Shown here piece by piece: positions 23,422-28,826 of a DNA stretch of 28,826 nucleotides. Under the pieces are notes generated by a model. That model saw only the letters and a program-made list of their open reading frames with translations, was not told the DNA's origin and searched no databases. Source of the DNA: CALFMR01 sp035550595. GTDB taxonomy: Bacteria; Acidobacteriota; Vicinamibacteria; Vicinamibacterales; SCN-69-37. The translations under genes and the position numbers were made by a program. Location: contig DASZOV010000063.1 in the NCBI GenBank assembly GCA_035550595.1, positions 1-28,826 of the forward strand, written 5' to 3'. Each line of letters begins with the position of its first letter. The first letter of the stretch is position 1.

Positions 23422-23477
23422 GACGCGCCGAAGGCGCTTCATCCGTTCGAAGTTCGAAGTTTGTAGTTCGAAGTTTA
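23422..23477 (+). repeat. Composite leader repeat: GAA-loop hairpin plus four heptamers (pyrD copy)
   Basis: The hairpin GCGCC-GAA-GGCGC is followed by 8 nt and four heptamers at 23448-23475 (CGAAGTT, CGAAGTT, TGTAGTT, CGAAGTT), ending 12 nt before the pyrD ATG. It is the gapless homologue of 6115-6170 before pyrE. A perfect TTGACA (23415-23420) directly abuts it upstream, but no convincing -10 hexamer lies 16-18 bp further on. Confidence 0.8.
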
Positions 23478-23489
23478 CGTCGCATTCTT

Positions 23490-24410
23490 ATGGATCTCTC
23501 CGTCCGCCTCGGAAGCCTGCCGCTTCGCAACCCGATCATCGCCGCGTCGGGCTGCTTTGGATACGGCGTCGAATACGCGGACTCGGTTGATTTGTCGTCG
23601 CTCGGTGGCGTCGCGGTCAAAGGGCTCTTTCTCGCCGAACGCGAAGGCCATCCACCGCCGCGCATCGTCGAGACGCCCGCCGGCATGTTGAACGCGATCG
23701 GACTTCAGGGCATCGGCGTCCACCGCTTCGTCGCCGAACGGCTGCCCGAGCTGCGGCGACTCGGCGCGACGGTCTTCGTCAACATCTGCGGATCGACGGT
23801 CGGCGAGTACTGCGAGGTGGCGCGCGTGCTCTCGGACGCGGAAGGCGTCGCTGCGATCGAGCTCAACATCTCGTGCCCCAACATCAAGGAAGGCGGCATC
23901 CAGTTCGGGTGCAGCCTCACGGGCGCGTACGACGTCGTCAGCGCAGTCCGCAAAGTGACGCCGCTGCCCGTCATCCCGAAGCTCACGCCGAACGTCACCG
24001 ACGTCGCGTCCTTCGCGCGCGCTGCGGAAGAAGCCGGCGCCGACGCGATCTCGCTCGTCAACACGTTCCTGGCCATGGCAATCGACGTCGAGACACGCCG
24101 TCCGAAGCTCTCCAACGGGATGGGTGGACTGAGCGGACCGGCCATCCGGCCGATTGCCGTGCGGATGGTGTGGGAGTGCTATCAGGCGGTGAAGCTGCCG
24201 ATCATCGGCATGGGCGGCATCGCGACCGTCGAGGATGCACTCGAGTTCATCATCGCCGGCGCGACAGCCGTGCAAGTCGGGACCGCCAACTTCGTGGACC
24301 CCTTCATCTGGGGCAAACTCGTCGCCGGGCTGGACGCGTATCTCGAGCGTCACGGCATCGCGCGCATCGAGGACCTCGTCGGCAGTCTCGACGTCGCTCA
24401 CGACAAGTGA
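23490..24410 (+). CDS. pyrD: Dihydroorotate dehydrogenase, class 1B catalytic subunit
   Basis: 306-aa FMN enzyme that oxidises dihydroorotate to orotate together with PyrK. Motifs: NPIIAASGCFGYG, AVKGLFLAEREGHPPPR, ETPAGMLNAIGLQ, ELNISCPNIKEGG with the class 1 catalytic cysteine (Cys129), SLVNTFLAMAID and MGGIATVEDALEFI. I chose the ATG at 23490 because the frame upstream runs through the repeat array and gives a repeat-derived tail (Arg-Ser-Ser-Lys-Phe). The TGA stop at 24408-24410 directly abuts a heptamer array whose first unit shares its last base. A 28-bp segment around the stop is duplicated 117 bp downstream. Confidence 0.95.
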   Translation: MDLSVRLGSLPLRNPIIAASGCFGYGVEYADSVDLSSLGGVAVKGLFLAEREGHPPPRIVETPAGMLNAIGLQGIGVHRFVAERLPELRRLGATVFVNICGSTVGEYCEVARVLSDAEGVAAIELNISCPNIKEGGIQFGCSLTGAYDVVSAVRKVTPLPVIPKLTPNVTDVASFARAAEEAGADAISLVNTFLAMAIDVETRRPKLSNGMGGLSGPAIRPIAVRMVWECYQAVKLPIIGMGGIATVEDALEFIIAGATAVQVGTANFVDPFIWGKLVAGLDAYLERHGIARIEDLVGSLDVAHDK

Positions 24411-24554
24411 GAAGTTCGAAGCCAGAAGCCAGAAGTGGGTTCTGCCTCACGCGAAGATCGCGAAACGACACACATCGTGTAGGGGCGGCCCGCCGTGGCC
24501 GCCCGGGAACTGGCGCTCGACAAGTCAGAAGTTTGAAGCCAGAAGTTGGAAGTC
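24401..24554 (+). repeat. Composite repeat in the pyrD-pyrF gap, with 28-bp direct repeats
   Basis: The segments 24401-24428 and 24518-24545 match at 26 of 28 positions. The first contains the pyrD stop codon. Each starts an array of four heptamers (24410-24437 and 24527-24554; AGAAGTT, CGAAGCC and similar). Between them lie a CCTCACGCGAAGATCGCGAA repeat (24445-24464) and a GTAGGGGC hairpin (24479-24507). The arrangement looks like a duplicated flank around an inserted module. No recognisable gene is inside. Confidence 0.75.
24482..24507. repeat. GTAGGGGC-type REP hairpin, copy 2
   Basis: The 8-bp stem GGGCGGCC (24483-24490) with GGCCGCCC (24497-24504) encloses the loop CGCCGT. Compared with copy 1 (6224-6251), one C:G pair in the stem has become G:C, so pairing is maintained. 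Confidence 0.7.
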
Positions 24555-24596
24555 ACGAGGCGCTGAGCGCATCTGACGTTGAATGAGACATCGAGG

Positions 24597-25337
24597 ATGA
24601 CGAAGACAACGAGTACGGATGCGGCGTGGGAACGGATTCTGGTGGCGCTCGACGTGCCGGACGCGGAGCGAGCCGCGGCGCTGGCTGACACGCTGCACGG
24701 ACTGGTGGGCGGCTACAAGATCGGCAAGGAGCTCTTCACGTCAGCGGGCCCCGACGTGGTCCGTCGTCTGGTCGATCGAGACGAACGCGTCTTCCTCGAC
24801 TTGAAGTATCACGACATTCCCAACACGGTCGCGGGCGCCGTCCGTGCGGCGACGCGGCTCGGCGTGTGGATGGTGGACGTGCACGCGAGCGGCGGCGCAG
24901 CCATGATGCGCGCGGCGCGGGAAGCTGCCGACGAGACTGCCGCCGCAAGCGGACGGCCGAGGCCTCTCGTCATTGGCGTGACGGTGCTCACGAGCCTGGA
25001 TGAAGCCGCACTGCACGCGGTCGGCGTCCCCCGATCGCCGCTCGATCAAGTGCTGCGCCTGGCCGCGCTCGCCCGCGAATCGGGCCTCGACGGCGTCGTC
25101 GCCTCCCCGCTCGAGACGACCGCCATTCGCGCCGCGTGCGGCGACGACTTCCTCATCATCACCCCCGGCATCCGCGGCGCGACGAACGCCGCCGACGATC
25201 AACAGCGGACCGCGACACCAGGCGGGGCTATCGCCGCCGGCAGCTCGTATCTCGTAATTGGACGGCCGATTGTGCGCGCGCAGGAGCCGGCTGCAGCAGC
25301 CAGGGACATCGCCCACGAAATGGGAGGCGCGCAGTAG
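24597..25337 (+). CDS. pyrF: Orotidine 5'-phosphate decarboxylase
   Basis: 246-aa TIM-barrel enzyme catalysing OMP to UMP, the last pathway step. It shows ILVALDVPDAERAAALAD, GYKIGKELF, and the catalytic Asp-Lys-Asp triad in VFLDLKYHDIPNTV (Asp68, Lys70, Asp73). VDVHASGG, GVTVLTSLDE, ITPGIRG and YLVIGRPIVRA follow. I chose the ATG at 24597; a TTG 18 nt upstream is also in frame. It is separated from pyrD by a 186-bp repeat-filled gap but probably is in the same transcript. A GC hairpin (25341-25361) follows the stop codon closely. Confidence 0.95.
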   Translation: MTKTTSTDAAWERILVALDVPDAERAAALADTLHGLVGGYKIGKELFTSAGPDVVRRLVDRDERVFLDLKYHDIPNTVAGAVRAATRLGVWMVDVHASGGAAMMRAAREAADETAAASGRPRPLVIGVTVLTSLDEAALHAVGVPRSPLDQVLRLAALARESGLDGVVASPLETTAIRAACGDDFLIITPGIRGATNAADDQQRTATPGGAIAAGSSYLVIGRPIVRAQEPAAAARDIAHEMGGAQ

Positions 25338-25340
25338 AAC

Positions 25341-25361
25341 GCGCGCCGGCTTTGGGCGCGC
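25341..25361 (+). terminator. GC hairpin just after pyrF
   Basis: GCGCGCC (25341-25347) and GGCGCGC (25355-25361) form a 7-bp stem with a 7-nt loop, 3 nt after the pyrF stop. GAAC and GTTC flank the stem. No T-run follows, so a 3'-end stabiliser is as likely as a terminator. Confidence 0.45.
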
Positions 25362-25690
25362 AGTTCCAGGTTCCAGGTTGGAGGTTCCCGGGGTTCTGTT
25401 CCAGGTTCGATCGGCGCCCTGTTCTTCTCGCCGACACCCTGCGGGGGTTCCAGGTTCTCGATAGTTCCAGGTTCGCCGCTCGACGCGTCGCTTGCGCAGA
25501 GTTCCAAGTTCCTCATTCGGCGCGAAGAACCCGGAACCCGGCACGCGCGCAGCGAAGCGTCACGCGCCGAACCCGGAACCCCCACAGAACCCGGAACCCG
25601 AAAACACAACGAGGCAGGCGAATCGCCTGCCTCGTTGCCGTAGAACGCGGAACCAGAACCCCGGGAACCTTGAACCTGGACCCCAGGAAC
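25362..25690. repeat. GGTTCC/GGAACC heptamer array, inverted arms
   Basis: This fills the 363-bp gap between the converging pyrF and pal genes. From 25362 to about 25512 the units read GGTTCC; from about 25527 to 25690 they read GAACC, a large imperfect inverted structure like 1-416. A degenerate GC hairpin with a GAA loop is at about 25544-25566. The perfect 12-bp stem at 25608-25636 is described separately. Confidence 0.85.
25601..25636 (-). terminator. Likely intrinsic terminator for pal
   Basis: AACGAGGCAGGC (25608-25619) and GCCTGCCTCGTT (25625-25636) form a perfect 12-bp stem with a 5-nt loop. Read on the minus strand, the direction of pal, it is followed by TGTGTTTT (25601-25607 region), a weak T-run. 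It lies 65 nt after the pal stop. Confidence 0.6.
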
Positions 25691-25700
25691 CCTCGTGTCC

Positions 25701-26285
25701 CTATTTCGCCGTAATCACGAAATGCGCGCGCCGGTTCTGTGACCAGCAGCTTTCGGCCTCTTCCGTGCAGAACGGCTGCTCTTCGCCCATGCTCACGACG
25801 TTCATGCGCGTGGCCGGGACGCCGAGCGTGACGAGGTAGTCACGCACGGCCGAGGCGCGGCGTTCGCCGAGCGCCAGGTTGTACTCGCTCGTGCCGCGTG
25901 AGTCGGCGTGGCCCTCGATCGTCACGACGGTCGACGTCCACTTCTTCATCCAGTCCGAGTTCTTCTGCAGGCTCGCGCGCGCCGCATCACTCAGGTCGGA
26001 CTTGTCTAACTCGAAGAACACGTCCTCGAGCGGTTTCTGCGAGTTGAGCTCCCCGAGCGACATCCGCTGGAAGATCTCGGCCTCGGTCGGCGCGGGCGGT
26101 GGCACGGGCGCGGGCGGAGGTGGCGGCGGCGGAGGCGGTGGAGCCGCCTCGGCGACGGGCGCCGGCGGAGGTGGCGGCGGGGGCGCAGTCACCGGCGGCT
26201 GTTTCTTGCCGCACGAGGTGACCACGAACGCGGCAAGACCAACCGCGGCGAACATCAACGGAAATCGGAAGCGTCGTGTAGACAT
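25701..26285 (-). CDS. pal: Peptidoglycan-associated OmpA-family lipoprotein (Pal-like)
   Basis: 194-aa lipoprotein tethering the outer membrane to peptidoglycan. It has an N-terminal signal with lipobox Val-Thr-Ser-Cys (Cys25), then a strikingly Pro-rich linker (about residues 30-68, with a run of ten prolines). The OmpA-like C-terminal domain has VFFELDKSDLSDAAR, VTIEGHADSRGTSEYNLALG and RRASAVRDYLVTLGV. AGGAGA lies about 5 nt before the ATG, one of the clearest ribosome binding sites in the window. The C-terminal CTEEAESCWSQNRRAHFVI is typical of Pal in Acidobacteriota and Deltaproteobacteria. It stands alone here, without tolB or tolQRA. Confidence 0.9.
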   Translation of the reverse strand: MSTRRFRFPLMFAAVGLAAFVVTSCGKKQPPVTAPPPPPPPAPVAEAAPPPPPPPPPPAPVPPPAPTEAEIFQRMSLGELNSQKPLEDVFFELDKSDLSDAARASLQKNSDWMKKWTSTVVTIEGHADSRGTSEYNLALGERRASAVRDYLVTLGVPATRMNVVSMGEEQPFCTEEAESCWSQNRRAHFVITAK

Positions 26286-26303
26286 CTCACTCTCCTGGAG
26301 GCA

Positions 26304-26320
26304 TTCCCAGGGACTGGGAA
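26304..26320 (-). promoter_or_regulatory. Perfect hairpin in the pal leader
   Basis: TTCCCAG-GGA-CTGGGAA is a perfect 7-bp inverted repeat in the untranslated leader, about 10 nt upstream of the pal ribosome binding site. It could stabilise the mRNA 5' end or affect translation. Confidence 0.5.
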
Positions 26321-26333
26321 AGGGAGTGTGGCG

Positions 26334-26363
26334 AGCTTACCGACCGAAGCCTGTACCTGTCAA
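26334..26363 (-). promoter_or_regulatory. Promoter for pal
   Basis: On the minus strand: a perfect TTGACA (26358-26363), an 18-bp spacer and TAAGCT (26334-26339) as a weak -10. It would give a leader of about 40 nt containing the hairpin at 26304-26320. Confidence 0.6.
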
Positions 26364-26407
26364 TCACATAGCGACGGCACCACCGTGGAGTACACGACCG
26401 GAGCCGC

Positions 26408-26413
26408 TACAAT
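26408..26413 (+). promoter_or_regulatory. Candidate -10 box of the methyltransferase gene
   Basis: TACAAT (five of six matches) is 7 nt before the GTG at 26421, matching the spacing seen for the glycosyltransferase at 12376. It implies a leaderless transcript and argues against the overlapping ATG at 26412 as the start. Confidence 0.5.
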
Positions 26414-26420
26414 GCCGGCC

Positions 26421-27158
26421 GTGGAGCGCATGCTCGAGGCCACCGCGCGCGCCGAAGACCGGCACTTCTGGTTTCGCGGCCTGCGGCGTCACGCGCGCCG
26501 TCTGCTCGACGACGCGCACCCGGCGCGTCCGCTTCGCCGCATCGTCGACTGCGGCGCGGGCACGGGCCGCAATCTCGACTGGCTCGCCGAATATGGACCT
26601 GCGATCGGCGTCGAGCTGCATCCGGCCGGCCTGCGTCAGGCGCGCTCGCGCGGCCGCGCCGTCGTCCGCGCCTCGGTGGCCGCGCTGCCGTTCGCCGATG
26701 CCAGCGCGGATCTCGCGACGTCGTTCGACGTGCTCTACTGCCTCGACGACGAGACGGAGGCGCGCGCGCTGGCGGAGATGTGGCGCGTCGTCGCGCCCGG
26801 CGGACTCGTCCTCGTCAACGTCGCGGCGCTCGACGCGCTGCGCGGATCGCATTCGGTCCTGACGCACGAGGTACGCCGTTACACGCGCGAACGGCTGGCG
26901 GCGCGACTCACGCGCGCGGGGTTCGCGATCGAGCGGATGACGTACACGAACTTCTCGCCGCTGCCCGTCGCGCTGGCCGTGCGCGGCGTTCAGCGTGTGA
27001 GTGGCCGCGCGACCGAGGCGTCCGATGCCGACCTGCGCGTCCCGCCGTGGCCGGCGAACGTCGCATTCGACGTCGCGCTCCGCGCCGAAGCCCTCTGGCT
27101 ACGCGTCGCCAATCTGCCAATCGGCACGTCGCTCATGGCGTTGGGACGGAAGCGATGA
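26421..27158 (+). CDS. Class I SAM-dependent methyltransferase
   Basis: 245-aa methyltransferase. The N-terminal AEDRHFWFRGLRRH (residues 11-24) and the SAM-binding IVDCGAGTGRN (41-51) are followed by GVELHPAGL, ALPFADASADLATSFDVLYC and a post-motif WRVVAPGGLVLVNV. All are class I features. The acceptor is unknown; the downstream epimerase and WbpM-like gene suggest a glycan or lipid-linked sugar, but that is inference. Start uncertain: GTG 26421 suits the candidate -10, while ATG 26412 and ATG 26430 are in frame. The stop overlaps the next start by 4 nt (ATGA). Confidence 0.85.
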   Translation: MERMLEATARAEDRHFWFRGLRRHARRLLDDAHPARPLRRIVDCGAGTGRNLDWLAEYGPAIGVELHPAGLRQARSRGRAVVRASVAALPFADASADLATSFDVLYCLDDETEARALAEMWRVVAPGGLVLVNVAALDALRGSHSVLTHEVRRYTRERLAARLTRAGFAIERMTYTNFSPLPVALAVRGVQRVSGRATEASDADLRVPPWPANVAFDVALRAEALWLRVANLPIGTSLMALGRKR

Positions 27159-28135
27159 CGGGCCCGCGTTGTCTCGTCACCGGAGCCACGGGCGCCGTCG
27201 GACCAGCCGTCGTGCGGCGTCTCGCGCGCGAAGGCGCGTCGATCGTCGCCCTCGCCCGCCATGCGCCGCCATCAGGTCTTCTCCCGGACGACGTGCAGGT
27301 CGCGACGCACGACCTCACCGATGCGGAGGTCGCGACGCTCGCACGCGACGCGGACGTCATCTTTCATTTGGCGGCGAAGCTGCACGTGAACGATCCCGGC
27401 GCCGATCTCCGGACGGAGTACGAGCGGACGAACGTCGACGCCACGCGTCGCCTCGTGGACGCCACGCGACCGTCGGCGCACTTCGTCTTCTTCGGAACGA
27501 TCGACGTCTACGGCCCGACGCCCGCCGGCGCGACCGCGACCGAAGACACGCCGCCGCACACGCGTTCGCTCTACGGCGAAACCAAGCTGCGCGCCGAGCC
27601 GTTCGTCCTCGCGCATCCCGGCGGGACCGTGCTGCGACTGGCCGCGGTATATGGACCGCGCGTCAAGGCGAACTACGCGCGGCTCGCGCGAGCGATCGCG
27701 CGCGGGCGATACCTCGGCGTGGGTCCCGGCACCAACCGGCGGACCGTCGTGTTCGAGGAAGACGTGGCCGACGCGGCCTGGCGCGTGGCGAATGCTCAGG
27801 CGTTGCCGTCGCGCGTTTACAACCTCACCGACGGCCATCCGCACACGGTCGACGAGATCGTCGCCGCCATCGCCGCCTCGCTCGGCAAACGGCCGCCTCG
27901 TCTGCGTCTCCCCGCGCCGCTCGTGAAAGACGCCGCGTGGATGGCTGACGGCGCCGCGCGCCTGATCGGCCGGCGCTTCCCCGTGACGCCGGCGATGGTC
28001 GACAAACTGCAGGAACACATCGCCGTGTCGGGCGAGCGGTTGATGCGCGAACTGCCGTTCGAGCCGGCGTGGGATCTCGCACGCGGCTGGCAGGCGGCGA
28101 TTGCAGCCATGACGGCGGGCGACAAGACTCCTTGA
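27155..28135 (+). CDS. NAD(P)-dependent SDR epimerase/dehydratase
   Basis: 326-aa extended short-chain dehydrogenase. The Rossmann motif is TGATGAVGPAVVRRLAREG (Gly-x2-Gly-x2-Gly near 10-16). Further features are VIFHLAAKLHV, FFGTIDVYGPT and the catalytic Tyr-x3-Lys in LYGETKLRAEPF. The C-terminal half (RVYNLTDGHPHTVDEIVAAI) is as in nucleotide-sugar epimerases and 4-ketoreductases. It is translationally coupled to the methyltransferase by the ATGA overlap. Together with the following WbpM-like gene it may supply a modified nucleotide sugar. Confidence 0.88.
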   Translation: MTGPRCLVTGATGAVGPAVVRRLAREGASIVALARHAPPSGLLPDDVQVATHDLTDAEVATLARDADVIFHLAAKLHVNDPGADLRTEYERTNVDATRRLVDATRPSAHFVFFGTIDVYGPTPAGATATEDTPPHTRSLYGETKLRAEPFVLAHPGGTVLRLAAVYGPRVKANYARLARAIARGRYLGVGPGTNRRTVVFEEDVADAAWRVANAQALPSRVYNLTDGHPHTVDEIVAAIAASLGKRPPRLRLPAPLVKDAAWMADGAARLIGRRFPVTPAMVDKLQEHIAVSGERLMRELPFEPAWDLARGWQAAIAAMTAGDKTP

Positions 28136-28277
28136 CACGGGCAGAGTATGCCCCCCACAATGCTCCCGGCGTGCCCGTGCGCGACGGTTGACGTTCGCGT
28201 GGCAGCCCCTCCCTTCTGCTGACCCGCGTGGTCGTCATCGCCGATCATCGACACCGATCGGCCGCTCAGGCGCGACT

Positions 28278-28826
28278 GTGAGTTCATCACACATCGTGTC
28301 GTTCACCCGGAACCGGTACGTGCTCGCGGCCGACGTCGTGGGATTCGTGTGCGCGGCCGTCGGCGCGTTCACGCTGCGGTTCGACTGGTTGTTTGCAACC
28401 TATCGTCACGAGTTCCCGCAGTTCCTCGTCGCCGCGCTCCTCATCAAGCCGGTCGTCTTCTTCCTGTTCGGCATGTACCGTCGCGTCTGGCGCTACACGT
28501 CGGTGAGCGACGCGCTCGGCATCCTGCTCGCGAGCTCGGCCTCGTCGATCACCTTGGCCGTCGTGATGTTCCTGACGATCGTCGGCCACTACAACGGCGG
28601 CGTGGCGCGGTCGGTGCTGTTCATCGACTGGCTGCTCACGGTCGCGTTGGCCGGCGGCATTCGCCTCTCGATTCGGCTTCTCGGCGAGAACAAGGCGCGG
28701 GCGCTCGCGCTGCAGCGCGCGAACGGTCACCGCACGCGGCGCGTGCTGATCGTGGGCGCGGGCGACGCCGGCGTGCTCGTCGCGCGCGAGATGCAGCGCA
28801 ACCCGCAGCTCGGCATGATCCCGGTC
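28278..28826 (+). CDS. WbpM/CapD-like polysaccharide biosynthesis protein, 5' part (runs off the edge)
   Basis: An open frame continues to the window end with no stop, giving 183 residues. The N-terminal part has about four hydrophobic helices (about 14-34, 48-66, 80-103, 111-133). The characteristic FLFGMYRRVWRYTSVSDA lies at residues 63-80. RRVLIVGAGDAGVLVARE (154-171), a Rossmann strand-turn, follows. This is the layout of membrane-bound UDP-sugar 4,6-dehydratases of the WbpM/CapD type, of which the catalytic domain lies outside. The start is taken as GTG at 28278; no in-frame ATG is nearby and the ribosome binding site is weak. The gap 28136-28277 shows no further gene. Confidence 0.8.
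   Translation, partial: MSSSHIVSFTRNRYVLAADVVGFVCAAVGAFTLRFDWLFATYRHEFPQFLVAALLIKPVVFFLFGMYRRVWRYTSVSDALGILLASSASSITLAVVMFLTIVGHYNGGVARSVLFIDWLLTVALAGGIRLSIRLLGENKARALALQRANGHRTRRVLIVGAGDAGVLVAREMQRNPQLGMIPV

Noticed and set aside
23415..23438. Promoter for pyrD from the perfect TTGACA at 23415-23420
   Set aside because: No acceptable -10 hexamer at 16-18 bp; the spacer is the GC hairpin of the repeat.
1..25690. CRISPR array
   Set aside because: Units are only 7-8 nt, tandem, degenerate and inverted in places, with no unique spacers of constant length and no cas genes.
28171..28191. Tiny leader ORF (GTG to TGA, six residues) behind a CACAAT box
   Set aside because: Too short to support; no leader-peptide signature or downstream attenuator visible.

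Overview
The window is G+C-rich bacterial chromosome, densely coding on both strands. It contains no rRNA, tRNA, CRISPR array, integrase or transposase that I can recognise. The long FtsX/MacB-like permease paired with a PadR regulator (the ADOP-type arrangement), the gene order and the base composition fit an Acidobacteriota genome, perhaps a Vicinamibacteria relative. That placement is inference; there is no marker RNA to confirm it.

Layout. A minus-strand operon occupies 428-6109, read pyrE > truA > uppS > cdsA > dxr > rseP. It combines orotate phosphoribosyltransferase and a tRNA modification enzyme with isoprenoid-carrier, phospholipid and envelope-stress functions. A divergent tolC-like gene follows (6488-8197). 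Next come a convergent permease/PadR pair (8272-11363, minus) and a four-helix-bundle protein (11428-11838, minus). Two glycosyltransferases on the plus strand (12376-14256) meet a long minus-strand operon read from a PyrR attenuator at about 20.5 kb: pyrR > pyrB > pyrC > an orotate-phosphoribosyltransferase-like gene > a TIGR02757/HhH-GPD-like gene > a DinB/YfiT-like gene > a Gfo/Idh oxidoreductase. Upstream of the attenuator is a membrane-anchored alkaline-phosphatase-superfamily protein (20518-22293, minus). Divergent from it is pyrK-pyrD-pyrF (22539-25337, plus). A Pal lipoprotein (25701-26285, minus) is followed by a methyltransferase, an SDR epimerase and the start of a WbpM/CapD-like polysaccharide protein that runs off the right edge.

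Function. Apart from carbamoyl-phosphate synthetase, the whole UMP pathway is encoded here in three transcription units (pyrE; pyrR-B-C plus a second PRTase; pyrK-D-F). The pyrR unit carries a textbook PyrR-binding RNA, antiterminator and terminator. The right edge and the glycosyltransferase pair point to surface polysaccharide synthesis.

The most unusual content is between the genes. Nearly every sizeable intergenic space holds short tandem repeats with a 7-nt period (NGAACYY-type units: GGAACCC/T or CGAACTT, the latter reading CGAAGTT on the other strand). Many are attached to GC-rich hairpins with a GAA-like loop. They are joined by two further families: CTTCGCGT repeats and an 8-bp-stem GTAGGGGC hairpin. 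A 56-nt copy of one composite element sits in the same orientation directly in front of both pyrE and pyrD, and repeat units supply or overlap the stop codons of three genes. I know of no published description of this composite element; the closest named precedent I recall is the heptanucleotide STRR repeats of cyanobacteria.
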